The notes under the pieces are model-generated. The model ran no database searches and had not been told where the DNA came from. It saw nothing but the letters and a program-made list of their open reading frames with translations. Positions 18,271 to 25,638 of a DNA stretch of 64,000 bases are shown here, piece after piece (position 1 is the stretch's first letter; each line of letters opens with the position of its first letter). The stretch comes from Embleya hyalina (GTDB lineage: Bacteria > Actinomycetota > Actinomycetes > Streptomycetales > Streptomycetaceae): the NCBI RefSeq assembly GCF_003967355.1, contig NZ_BIFH01000033.1:124001-188000 (forward strand), given 5' to 3'. The translations under genes and the position numbers were made by a program.

Positions 18271-18821
18271 GTCCACGGTCGCATCGCCTCCGCCAGGGTC
18301 TGTCGTGCTCGGAAGATCCTGCCCCGCACCGCGTTCGTCCCGATCCCCACGGCCGCCGCGATCTCGTCGTAGCTCTGGCCGTGCATCTCGCGCAGTACCC
18401 AGCAGGCCCGCTGCTCCTCGGTCAGTGTGGTCATCGCCTCCTGGAGTGCCTTCAGCGCCGCCGACCCCTCCGCCCGTCGCTCCGGATTGTCCGCCATCTG
18501 CTCTATCGCCCGATCGGGTACCTGGTCCAGGCCGACCGTGGGCCGCCGGGTCCGGGCGATGTTCAGGGCGCGGTTGGTGACGATGCGATACATCCAGGTG
18601 AGGAACGACGAGTCGGCGCGGAACCCGGGCAGTCGGCGCCACGCGCTGATGAACGCCTCCTGTACCGCGTCCTCCGCGTCGCCGGCGCTGCCCAGGATGC
18701 GCAGCGCGAGCGTGTACAGGGATCGCCCGTGCCGACGCATCAGCACCTCGAATGCCTCGGCGTCACCCTCTCGAGCCCGCACCACCAGGGTGCCCTCGTC
18801 GAGCTCGGCCTCGTCGGCCAT
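18267..18821 (-). CDS. ECF-type RNA polymerase sigma factor
   Basis: 184-residue ECF sigma factor. Region 2 runs through EAFEVLMRRHGRSLYTLALR and GDAEDAVQEAFISAWRRLP (-10 recognition), and region 4 through LTEEQRACWVLREMHGQSYD and IAAAVGIGTNAVRGRIFRAR (the -35 helix-turn-helix). The ATG at 18821 is preceded by GAGGAGGG with good spacing. The following gene overlaps its stop and encodes a zinc-finger protein, as for many sigma/anti-sigma pairs. Here that partner also carries an Asp23 domain, tying this sigma factor to the Asp23 system on both sides. Its target promoters cannot be read from the window. Confidence 0.93.
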   Translation of the reverse strand: MADEAELDEGTLVVRAREGDAEAFEVLMRRHGRSLYTLALRILGSAGDAEDAVQEAFISAWRRLPGFRADSSFLTWMYRIVTNRALNIARTRRPTVGLDQVPDRAIEQMADNPERRAEGSAALKALQEAMTTLTEEQRACWVLREMHGQSYDEIAAAVGIGTNAVRGRIFRARQTLAEAMRPWT

Positions 18822-19111
18822 CGGCTTTCCCTCCTCGTCCCAACCCGGCGACGGTACTGCGCCCGGGGTCGCAAGACGAGAACCGCCACCCCCACGGCGG
18901 GCCGCGCGTTCGGTACGTGCCCGCGACCGCCCCGGCGGGATAGCGTCGGATTCCGCGAAACATCCTCCGATCGGCGCGTGACGTTCGCCCGGTGTGTGTG
19001 TCGTACAGGTGTGGTGAACCCGGCAAGGGGCACCGATGACAGGCGGGACCGAGTGGGGTTCCGGTCGCAGGGTTCGGGCATTCGCAGGCAGTCGAGGAAG
19101 GAAGTGCGCCG
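18822..19111. promoter_or_regulatory. Divergent promoter region between the two Asp23 operons
   Basis: A 290-bp non-coding gap separates the sigma factor operon (left) from the Asp23 operon (right), so both promoters must lie here. If the sigma factor regulates either operon, its -35/-10 pair should be here. I see no unambiguous paired element. AGGAAGG ahead of 19112 is the ribosome binding site for the right operon. Confidence 0.5.
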
Positions 19112-19603
19112 ATGGCGGACACAACGACCCAGGGCAAGACCGGCACGCAGACGCTCCAGAAGGACGAAGAGCGTTCGGTGGGCAACGGTGTTCGTTCCAC
19201 GGAGGTCGTCAAGCTGGCCACCGACAAGGGACGCACGTCGATCGCGGACGGCGTGGTGGCCAAGATCGCGGGCATCGCGGCCCGGCAGATCCCGGGCGTG
19301 TACGCGCTCGGCGGCGGCGCGGCCCGGGCGTTCGGCGCGGTGCGTCAGCGCATCCCGGGGGGCAAGCCCAACGTGGCCCAGGGTGTCAGCGTCGAGGTGG
19401 GCGAGCGGCAGTGTGCCGTGGATCTCAACATCGTCGTGGATTACGGCGTGCCCATCGCCGAATTGGCGCAGGCCGTCCGGGAGAATGTCATCGACTCCGT
19501 CGAGCGGATGACCGCGCTCGAGGTGGTCGAAGTCAACATCGCGGTGGACGACATCCACATCGACTACGACGGCGACGACTCCAAGGAGCGCCAGCTTCAG
19601 TGA
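19112..19603 (+). CDS. Asp23/Gls24 family envelope stress protein
   Basis: 163-residue Asp23 protein, first gene of the right operon. The N-terminus (about 50 residues, Thr/Gln/Lys-rich) is likely disordered. The domain has GRTSIADGVVAKIAGIAARQ, then PGVYALGGGAARAFGAVRQ, VSVEVGERQCAVDLNIVVDY and ELAQAVRENVIDSVERMTAL, ending VVEVNIAVDDIHIDYD. This is the closest of the four Asp23 copies to the canonical family. The start ATG has AGGAAGG upstream. Its stop overlaps the next start (GTGA). It probably forms the peripheral, abundant component recruited to the membrane by AmaP. Confidence 0.92.
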   Translation: MADTTTQGKTGTQTLQKDEERSVGNGVRSTEVVKLATDKGRTSIADGVVAKIAGIAARQIPGVYALGGGAARAFGAVRQRIPGGKPNVAQGVSVEVGERQCAVDLNIVVDYGVPIAELAQAVRENVIDSVERMTALEVVEVNIAVDDIHIDYDGDDSKERQLQ

Positions 19604-19878
19604 CGCGTGCGCCCGGCGACGACGAGCGGCGGCAACTGCTGCGCGAATACCGGGAATTCATCCGTGCGAGTCATCCCGATCGTGGGGGTGACCCGGCGGA
19701 GTTCGTCGCCGGGCTCGAACGTTTCAGGGCGCTGATCGACGCGGCGGGACCACCCGCGCCGATCCGTTCGGGGGCCGCGGCGGAGACTACGGTCTACCGC
19801 CGCGGCCGCTTGCCGGGCCGGCTCTGGCGGCAGTTGACGGAGCGCCATCGGCGGCGCAACAACCCGCGTGTCGAGTAG
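19600..19878 (+). CDS. Small J-domain-like (HPD-containing) protein of the Asp23 operon
   Basis: 92-residue basic protein. The first half, DERRQLLREYREFIRASHPD then RGGDPAEFVAGLERFRALID, matches the helix II - HPD loop - helix III layout of J domains (LLREYREFIRASHPDRGGD). The C-terminal half is Arg-rich (RGRLPGRLWRQLTERHRRR). The GTG at 19600 overlaps the upstream stop as GTGA, which fixes the start. J domains stimulate Hsp70 (DnaK); helix I is short or absent here, so activity is uncertain. Its place in an Asp23 operon suggests a chaperone link to envelope stress. The HPD match could be chance. Confidence 0.75.
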   Translation: MTRAPGDDERRQLLREYREFIRASHPDRGGDPAEFVAGLERFRALIDAAGPPAPIRSGAAAETTVYRRGRLPGRLWRQLTERHRRRNNPRVE

Positions 19879-20005
19879 CGGGCGGGTTGCGACACCGATG
19901 GAATCCGGACGGCTCCGCGGCAGGACACCTCCGCGGCATTCGGCCCGACAGGGGTCGGCAACTCGGCAACAACCAATGGTCGGTTCAGTGAGGAGTCGTT
20001 CGCCA

Positions 20006-20188
20006 ATGACTACACCCATGGTCGGCCTGTTGGTCGGCATGGCCCTCGGCCTGGCCGCCGCGCTGGGCGGGTTCGGGGCCTTTCTCCTGGTCGCCGCCCT
20101 AGGGGTGGTCGGCTTTCTGGTCGGCCGCTTCCTGGACGGCGACCTGGATCTCGGCGAGCTGTTCAGCTCGCGCAATCGGCGCCGCTGA
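20006..20188 (+). CDS. Small two-helix membrane protein (DUF2273-like)
   Basis: 60-residue membrane protein: MTTPMVGLLVGMALGLAAAL opens a first helix, GAFLLVAALGVVGFLVGRFL is the second, and the tail is acidic then basic (DGDLDLGELFSSRNRRR). Small proteins of this DUF2273-like type accompany Asp23 genes in actinomycete and firmicute operons. ATG 20006 follows GAGGAG at 19990-19995. Its TGA shares a base with the next start (TGATG). It probably acts as a membrane component of the Asp23 assembly. Confidence 0.82.
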   Translation: MTTPMVGLLVGMALGLAAALGGFGAFLLVAALGVVGFLVGRFLDGDLDLGELFSSRNRRR

Positions 20189-20544
20189 TGCGCGCGGTAC
20201 CGGCGGAGGGCCTGGCGCCGGCCGCGCACCGCGGAGTACTGCAGATCGGCGGACGGGTGGTGGAGAAGATCGCCGCCCGCGCGGCGCGTGAGGCCACCAC
20301 CGAGGCCGCCCCGGACACCGTGCTGCGGGCCCCGAGGGCGGGCGCCACGATGCACCACGACCACGCGACGGTGAACCTCGACGTCGACGTGCCCTATCCC
20401 GGCCCGGTCGTCGAGATCGCCCGGACCATCCGGCAACGGGTGCGCGCCGACGTGGAGTACCTGACCGGGATGCCCGTGGTGCGGGTGGACGTGACGGTCG
20501 CCCGGTTGACCCGTGGGGGGCACGGCAAGAGGAGAGTGCAGTGA
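20188..20544 (+). CDS. Asp23/Gls24 family protein (second copy in right operon)
   Basis: 118-residue Asp23 protein. It opens with APAAHRGVLQIGGRVVEKIA, continues AAREATTEAAPDTVLRAPRA, and has the strand/helix core DHATVNLDVDVPYPGPVVEI and ARTIRQRVRADVEYLTGMPV, ending VVRVDVTVARL. It is shorter and more basic than the copy at 19112 and may be a partner subunit rather than a duplicate. ATG 20188 overlaps the upstream stop (TGATG), and its stop overlaps the following GTG (GTGA), so translation across this part of the operon is continuous. Confidence 0.87.
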   Translation: MRAVPAEGLAPAAHRGVLQIGGRVVEKIAARAAREATTEAAPDTVLRAPRAGATMHHDHATVNLDVDVPYPGPVVEIARTIRQRVRADVEYLTGMPVVRVDVTVARLTRGGHGKRRVQ

Positions 20545-21158
20545 GCCTGGAGGCTTCGCCGGAGGCGCCGGCCGACGGCTCGACGGTCCCGGCGGCCGCC
20601 GACGACTGGGGCGACGGCGCGAAGGTGCGCCGGGCCTGGTCGACGCGGGGGTTGCCGGCCGCGCTGGTGGCGCTGCTCGTGGCCGGCATCGCGGGCACCG
20701 CGCTGTACATCGGCGTGACGGCCCGGATCGATCGGGCGCCGCGCTGGTCGCGCGACCTGTTGGAGCGGGCCCAGACGCACGTGTGGCGGGACGGCTGGAC
20801 CATCGCCGCCGGGGCGATCGCCGCCGCGGTGGGCCTGTGGCTGATCGTGCTCGCGCTCACCCCCGGCCGGCGTTCGCTGCTGCGACTGCGCTCGCCCGGC
20901 GGCGCGATGACCGTCTACATGACCCGGCGTACCGCCGCCTCGTTCCTGCGGCACACCGCGCTGGCCTCCTCGGGCGTGTTGGACGCGCGGGTGCGGATGG
21001 GGCGGCGCAAGGCGGTACTGCGGGTGGACTACCACTTCCGCGATCCGGACGATCTGCACGACGAGTTGATCGAACGCCTCGAGGAACGCGCGAACGCGCT
21101 CACGCTGGCCCGGGTGCCGCGCGTGGACCTGCGCCTTCAGCCCGTGAGCGGGAGGTGA
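20541..21158 (+). CDS. DUF6286-type membrane protein of the Asp23 operon
   Basis: 205-residue protein with two membrane helices, ALVALLVAGIAGTALYIGVT and AAGAIAAAVGLWLIVLAL, and a C-terminal cytoplasmic domain (AMTVYMTRRTAASFLRHTAL, then RVRMGRRKAVLRVDYHFRDP and DDLHDELIERLEERANALTL). Proteins of this layout, catalogued as DUF6286 in streptomycetes, are typically encoded beside Asp23 genes. The C-terminal domain looks like an Asp23 or AmaP-related fold. The GTG start overlaps the upstream stop. A cytoplasmic platform for Asp23 is the most likely role. Confidence 0.82.
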   Translation: MSLEASPEAPADGSTVPAAADDWGDGAKVRRAWSTRGLPAALVALLVAGIAGTALYIGVTARIDRAPRWSRDLLERAQTHVWRDGWTIAAGAIAAAVGLWLIVLALTPGRRSLLRLRSPGGAMTVYMTRRTAASFLRHTALASSGVLDARVRMGRRKAVLRVDYHFRDPDDLHDELIERLEERANALTLARVPRVDLRLQPVSGR

Positions 21159-21165
21159 GGCGACG

Positions 21166-21798
21166 ATGCGCACGGTCTGCAACCGGATCCTGCTGTTCCT
21201 GGCCGGGCTGGTCCTGATCGGCGGCGGGCTCGCCGTCGCCGCCCGCGGTCGGGGCTGGTACCCCGACCTGCTGCGCACCGCGGACAAGCCGTTCATCACC
21301 GCGAGTCAGGCCGAGCGGCTCACCGATCACGGCTGGTGGTGGTGGGTCGCCTTCGGCGTGCCGGGGTTGATCCTGGTGCTCGCGCTGTGGTGGCTGCTCG
21401 CCCAGGTGGGCCGGCGTCCGGTGCGGTCGGTGCGGGTGCACGACACGAGCGACCACGCCGGGGACGGTCCGTCGGGGCTCGGCACCGGGTTCGGCATGGT
21501 CGGCGACGAGGCGGACACGCTGACCGTCTCGGGCAACGCGTTGGCCGACGCGATCGAGGACGACCTGGCGTACGTGTCGGGCGTCGAGCACGTCACCGCG
21601 CATCTGGTGCGCCGGCGGCACGGGCCCACGCTGCGGGTGCTGGTCCGGGCCGAGCCGGGGGCCGAACCCCGCGAACTGCTCGGCGCGGTGCGCGACCGGG
21701 TGTTGCCCAACGCGCGCGAGGCGGTGGGCCTGGAGGCGCTGCCCACGGTGCTCACGCTGCGGACCAGCCGAGGGCTGCCGAAGCGACACCTGGACTGA
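21166..21798 (+). CDS. amaP: Alkaline shock response membrane anchor protein AmaP-like
   Basis: 210-residue protein with N-terminal membrane helices (ILLFLAGLVLIGGGLAVAA and VAFGVPGLILVLALWWLLA) and a cytoplasmic domain (VSGNALADAIEDDLAYVSGV, EHVTAHLVRRRHGPTLRVLV and RELLGAVRDRVLPNAREAVG) that mirrors the Asp23 fold. This is the AmaP architecture: AmaP anchors Asp23 at the membrane in staphylococci. It is the last gene of the operon, 7 bp after the DUF6286-type gene, with ATG 21166. Family membership is clear; the symbol follows the family name and not a tested orthologue. Confidence 0.85.
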   Translation: MRTVCNRILLFLAGLVLIGGGLAVAARGRGWYPDLLRTADKPFITASQAERLTDHGWWWWVAFGVPGLILVLALWWLLAQVGRRPVRSVRVHDTSDHAGDGPSGLGTGFGMVGDEADTLTVSGNALADAIEDDLAYVSGVEHVTAHLVRRRHGPTLRVLVRAEPGAEPRELLGAVRDRVLPNAREAVGLEALPTVLTLRTSRGLPKRHLD

Positions 21799-22193
21799 CC
21801 GGGGGCGCGGGCCGGGAACCTCATCCCGGCTCGCACCTCGCCTCGCGGGCCGCTTCCGGCCGATGCGCCTTCTTCGCTCGCGTGCCGCGTTCGGCGGGTG
21901 CGTGGTCCGGATTCGTGTGCCGCGTCGGTTCGGGGTGCCGGGTTGGGCCCGGGTTCCGCGTCGGGTCGGGGCGCCGTGTTCGGTCTGTGTGCCGCCCGGA
22001 CTCGGACGTACGTGCCGGGGCGGCTCGTGTGTCGTCCTCGGCCGCCCGGCTTGCGGCGCCGCCTTCGGGCAGCGCCGCCGCCGGTTCGTGGGCTGCCTCC
22101 GGGCGGTGTGCCGTGCCGTGCCCGGCTTGTGTACCCGGCGGGCCGCAGGCCGGGGCGTGGACGCCGCGGCGCCGGCGCGTGTCGGGCACGGGG
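21799..22193. other. Low-complexity intergenic spacer, no gene supported
   Basis: About 395 bp between the AmaP-like gene and the convergent SDR gene. It is rich in short repeats such as CGGGTTCCGCGTCGG and GCCGTGTTCGG on the + strand. Open frames on either strand translate into Pro/Thr/Arg repeats with no ribosome binding site and are probably not genes. No clean hairpin was found. Confidence 0.6.
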
Positions 22194-22955
22194 TCAGAGG
22201 GAGCGGGCCAGGCCGCCGTCGATCGGGATCAGCAGGCCGCTCAGGTAGGACGCCGCCGGGGAGAGGGCGAAGGCGGCCACTCGGCCGAACTCCTCCGGGG
22301 CGCCGTAGCGGCCCAGCGGGATGGCCTCGCTCTGCCGGGCCCGGGTGGCCTCCGCGTCGCCGCCGATGTCGTCCAGTTCGCGCACCCGGTCGGTGTCGAT
22401 CCGGCCCGGCAGCAGGCCGAACACCCGGATGCCGCGCGGCCCCAGCTCGTCGGCGAGGGACTTGGCCACCCCGGCCAGGCCGGGCCGCAGGCCGTTGGAG
22501 ATGCCCAGCCCGGGAACCGGCTGACGTGCCGACGAGGACAGCACGAAGCCGATCGCGCCGCCGGCCCGCAGCGCCGCCGAGGTGGCCCGGGCCAGCCGTA
22601 CCGCGCCCAGGAAGACCGACTCGAACGACTCCCGCCACTGATCGTCGTCGACGCCGCCGATCGTGCCGGCCGGCGGCCCGCCCACGCTCACCAGCGCGCC
22701 GTCCAGCCGTTCGAAGCGGGCCAGCGCGGCGGCGACGAGGCGTTCGGCGGTGCCGCTGTCCCCGTTGTCGGCGGCGATGCCCAGCGCCCGCTCGGGACCG
22801 CCCAGCGCGGTGACGGCCTCCGTCGCGCGCTTTTCGTCCCGTCCGGAGACCACCACCCGGGCACCGTCGTCCACCAGCGCTCGGGCGGTGGCGAAGCCGA
22901 GGCCGCGGGTGCCGCCGGTGACCAGATACACACGATCGCGAAGTCCAAGATCCAT
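22194..22955 (-). CDS. Atypical short-chain dehydrogenase/reductase lacking the catalytic tyrosine
   Basis: 253-residue Rossmann-fold SDR. The cofactor site is VTGGTRGLGFATARAL. The usual NNAG motif reads VSVGGPP. Catalytic Ser is present (LSSSARQPVPGL), but the YxxxK pair is replaced: GISNGLRPGLAGVAKSLADE occupies that position. A subgroup of SDRs with this SN...R arrangement is known by sequence, so it may be a real divergent enzyme and not a decayed one. ATG 22955 was preferred over ATG 22964 because 22964 leaves too little room for a ribosome binding site. The gene ends at the spacer and is divergent from the sirtuin. Confidence 0.83.
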   Translation of the reverse strand: MDLGLRDRVYLVTGGTRGLGFATARALVDDGARVVVSGRDEKRATEAVTALGGPERALGIAADNGDSGTAERLVAAALARFERLDGALVSVGGPPAGTIGGVDDDQWRESFESVFLGAVRLARATSAALRAGGAIGFVLSSSARQPVPGLGISNGLRPGLAGVAKSLADELGPRGIRVFGLLPGRIDTDRVRELDDIGGDAEATRARQSEAIPLGRYGAPEEFGRVAAFALSPAASYLSGLLIPIDGGLARSL

Positions 22956-23024
22956 GCCACCCATCCTGCCCGCTGCGGGCCCCGGAGCCGGGTAAATGAC
23001 AGGTCGTCAGGTCGGCCGGGTCGC

Positions 23025-23030
23025 TACCCT
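23025..23030 (+). promoter_or_regulatory. Possible -10 element for leaderless sirtuin transcript
   Basis: TACCCT lies 7 bp before the ATG at 23038 and no Shine-Dalgarno sequence separates them. This geometry fits a leaderless transcript, common in streptomycetes. No convincing -35 was identified, so confidence is low. Confidence 0.35.
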
Positions 23031-23037
23031 CGGTGCC

Positions 23038-23796
23038 ATGACCGAACAGATCGACCTCGTGCGGAAGTGGATCGCGGCGGCCGAGGACGGCGTCACCGTG
23101 CTGACCGGGGCGGGCATCTCGACCGACTCCGGGATCCCCGACTACCGGGGGCCGCAGGGCGTGTGGACCAAGGATCCCGACGCCGAGAAGTTGGTCACCT
23201 ACAGCTACTACATGGCCGACGAGGACATCCGCCGCCGCTCGTGGCTGCTGCGCCGGGACAACCCCGCGCGACTGGCCGGGCCGAACGCCGGACACGCCGC
23301 GCTGGTCGCGCTGGAACGGGCCGGTCGGCTCAACGCCTTGATCACGCAGAACGTGGACGGGCTGCACCGGCGGGCCGGCACCTCCCCGGAGAAGATCGTC
23401 GAGCTGCACGGCACGATGTTCTACGTCCTGTGCACCGACTGCGACACGCGCACCACGCTGGACGCCGCCCTGGAGCGGGTCGAGATGGGCGAGGACGACC
23501 CGCGCTGCCTGCAGTGCGGCGGGATCCAGAAGACCGCGACGATCATGTTCGGGCAGGGGCTGGACCACGGGGTGCTGGAGCGGGCCGCGATCGCCGCGCA
23601 GATCGGTGATCTGTTCCTGGCCGTCGGCACCTCGCTCCAGGTGGAACCGGCCGCGTCGTTGTGCCGGGTGGCACGGGACTCGGGAGCCCGTCTGGTGATC
23701 GTCAACGCGGGGGAGACGCCCTACGACCCGATCGCGGACGCGGTGATCCGGGAGCCGATCGGCGAGGTGTTGCCGGAGCTGGTCGAGGGACTGTGA
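23038..23796 (+). CDS. Sir2-family NAD-dependent protein deacylase
   Basis: 252-residue sirtuin. NAD-binding GAGISTDSGIPDYRG spans residues 24-38, followed by TQNVDGLH at 103-110. The catalytic base is His124 in ELHGTM. A zinc ribbon is seen as CTDC and CLQCGG, and GTSLQVEPAA and IVNAGETPYD close the NAD site. All key residues are present, so it should remove acyl groups from lysine in the cytosol. ATG 23038 fits the family start; ATG 22996 would add 14 residues. The stop is 17 bp from the convergent SURF1 gene. Confidence 0.92.
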   Translation: MTEQIDLVRKWIAAAEDGVTVLTGAGISTDSGIPDYRGPQGVWTKDPDAEKLVTYSYYMADEDIRRRSWLLRRDNPARLAGPNAGHAALVALERAGRLNALITQNVDGLHRRAGTSPEKIVELHGTMFYVLCTDCDTRTTLDAALERVEMGEDDPRCLQCGGIQKTATIMFGQGLDHGVLERAAIAAQIGDLFLAVGTSLQVEPAASLCRVARDSGARLVIVNAGETPYDPIADAVIREPIGEVLPELVEGL

Positions 23797-23812
23797 GCCG
23801 TGCGGGGGCCGG

Positions 23813-24616
23813 TCAGACCTTCGCGACTTCCTCGTGCTCGTCGGCCGGGTCGGCCTCGTCGAGCGCGGCCAGTTCGGCCTCCAGCTCCCGGGCCTCGCTC
23901 CGGATCAGCTTGACGAACATCGCGAGCAGCGCGAACGCGAAGATCCACCACTGCACCGCGTAGGCCAGGTGCGGGCCCAGGTCCTCGTCGTCCGGTTCCG
24001 GGATCAGCGCGGGGGCCTTGGCCGGCATCGGGGTCTGCTCGGTGAGTTCGACGTAGCCGCCGAACAGGGGGTGCGGCACCTTCGGGCCCAGTTCGAAGCC
24101 GGAGATCCGCAACACCTGGCCCTCGATCGCCGTCTGGCCGCGGATGCCGGAGTCCTTGCGGGTCTCGTCCGGGCGCAGCCGGCCGGTCACCGTGACCTGG
24201 CCGGTCGGCGCCGGCGGTACGTCGGGTCGGTCGGCGGCCTGCGGCGGGTTCTTCACCCAGCCGCGGTCGACCAGGAGGGTGCGCCCGTCGGCACCGACCA
24301 GCGGGGTGAGCACGTAGTAGCCGGGCACGCCGTCCTGGGACCGGTTGCGCACGAGCAGTTCGTGTTCGGTGTCGTACCTGCCGGTCAGCGTGACCCGGCG
24401 CCACTGGAGATCGCCCGGCAGCTTGCGGCCCACCGCGAGGATCTCCTCGGCGGGCACCGGCCTGCGGTCGATGTTGGCACTGATCAGATCGTTGTGCGCG
24501 ACCTTGTTCTCGTGCCGGTGGAACTGCCAGAAGCCGAGCTCGACCATGATCGGGATCAGCACGACGACGAGCAGCGCCATCGCGATCCAGCGCGGGGTCA
24601 GCAGGAAGCGGTACAC
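23813..24616 (-). CDS. SURF1-family cytochrome oxidase assembly protein
   Basis: 267-residue SURF1 protein, a factor for haem a insertion into cytochrome c oxidase. It starts VYRFLLTPRW (GTG at 24616 chosen because SURF1 proteins of this group begin this way), and the first membrane helix is ALLVVVLIPIMVELGFWQFH. The outer domain has GRYDTEHELLVRNRSQDGVP and LLVDRGWVKN, typical of SURF1. The second helix is YAVQWWIFAFALLAMFVKLI. The C-terminus is acidic. It faces the sirtuin gene convergently. GAGGGG lies about 11 bases ahead of the chosen start. Confidence 0.9.
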   Translation of the reverse strand: MYRFLLTPRWIAMALLVVVLIPIMVELGFWQFHRHENKVAHNDLISANIDRRPVPAEEILAVGRKLPGDLQWRRVTLTGRYDTEHELLVRNRSQDGVPGYYVLTPLVGADGRTLLVDRGWVKNPPQAADRPDVPPAPTGQVTVTGRLRPDETRKDSGIRGQTAIEGQVLRISGFELGPKVPHPLFGGYVELTEQTPMPAKAPALIPEPDDEDLGPHLAYAVQWWIFAFALLAMFVKLIRSEARELEAELAALDEADPADEHEEVAKV

Positions 24617-24957
24617 ACCGGCACGGTACCCCTCGTCGTGCGCGCCGCGTTTCGCCGGGTCGGGGTCGGGGGCGCGGTTTCCGCCCCGCCCGGGGCGCGT
24701 CGCCGCGTCGGGTCGGCTCGGCGTGTGGTCCGGGCGCGTCGTGTGCGTCGCCCCGTCGCGCCGTGCGTGTCGCCCGGCGCGGGGTCGGCGGTGAAACGGG
24801 CGGGGTGTCCGGGTCGGCCGCCGGCCGGGGGTTCCCGCCGATAGGCTGCCCGCACGCCGTCTCCGGATGCCTCGCCCGCAGGCCCCGACGGGCCACGGTG
24901 CGGACGCGGCATCGCGCCGCCGGCTCGGGAGACATCCAGCCTCGGGAGTCACACAGC
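24617..24957. other. Intergenic region between divergent SURF1 and kinase-operon genes
   Basis: About 340 bp, very GC-rich, holding the two divergent promoters. TAGGCT at 24843-24848 is a possible -10 for the rightward operon. No gene, palindrome or terminator was convincing. Confidence 0.45.
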
Positions 24958-25638
24958 ATGGAAGGTCCCTCGCGCGATCCCGTGCCCGGGCGACGCGGCA
25001 CCGCCGGTCACTGGGTCGGACTCATCGGGATCGCCGTCGTCGCGTTCGCCTCGATCGGCATGCTGGGGTGGATCGCTCCGCTGGTGGCGGGAGTTCGCAC
25101 CCGCCGGCGCTGGGACTGGGTGGTCCTCACGCTCAGCGTGGTGTTCCTGGTCCTGGCCTTCGTCTGTCTGATCGTGGGCAGCGAGACCGAGGACGAGAAG
25201 GCCGCGCGCGAGGCGGTGGGCGGGCCCGCGCCGCAGACGATCCTGGACGACGTCGGGGCGATCATGCTGCTCGTGCTGATGGTGGCCATGCCGGTCTGGT
25301 GGTGCGTGCGTTCGGCCCGATGGGCGCGCGCGATGCGGGGGCAACTGCCGCCGCCGCAGGCCGGATACGCGCCCTGGGCGGGGGCGCACGCGGGGATGGG
25401 TCTCCCGCCGCAGTCGTCGGCGCGGCCGTTGCCGCGACCGGTGGTGCCGGGCTACCCCCATCCCGGGCCGGCGGTACGCCCGCACATCGCGCCGTCCGCG
25501 CCCCCGCCGGTCGCCCCGCCCGCGGCCGGGCCGCCGCCCGCCGTCGACGATCCCGCCGCCCGGGCCCGGGCCCGGCTCCAGGGGCTCAGCGAACGGCTGC
25601 GCGAACAGGACGGCGGCAACCCCGGCGGGCCCCGATGA
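24958..25638 (+). CDS. Membrane protein with Pro-rich tail, coupled to Ser/Thr kinase gene
   Basis: 226-residue protein with about three membrane helices in the first 120 residues (HWVGLIGIAVVAFASIGMLG, VVLTLSVVFLVLAFVCLIVG, VGAIMLLVLMVAMPVWWCV). A long Pro/Ala/Gly-rich cytoplasmic tail follows, ending in an Arg-rich helix (ARARARLQGLSERLREQ). It has no recognised domain. ATG 24958 has GGGAG upstream. Its stop overlaps the kinase start as ATGA, so the two are translated together, suggesting the membrane protein anchors or feeds signals to the soluble kinase. Confidence 0.83.
   Translation: MEGPSRDPVPGRRGTAGHWVGLIGIAVVAFASIGMLGWIAPLVAGVRTRRRWDWVVLTLSVVFLVLAFVCLIVGSETEDEKAAREAVGGPAPQTILDDVGAIMLLVLMVAMPVWWCVRSARWARAMRGQLPPPQAGYAPWAGAHAGMGLPPQSSARPLPRPVVPGYPHPGPAVRPHIAPSAPPPVAPPAAGPPPAVDDPAARARARLQGLSERLREQDGGNPGGPR

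Noticed and set aside
21821-22189. Minus-strand 122-residue frame in the spacer after AmaP
   Set aside because: Composition is Pro/Thr/Arg repeats with no ribosome binding site and no recognisable fold, in low-complexity DNA.
22996-23037. Earlier ATG start for the sirtuin
   Set aside because: It would add 14 residues with no family match, and lies in the likely promoter region; ATG 23038 fits the family start.
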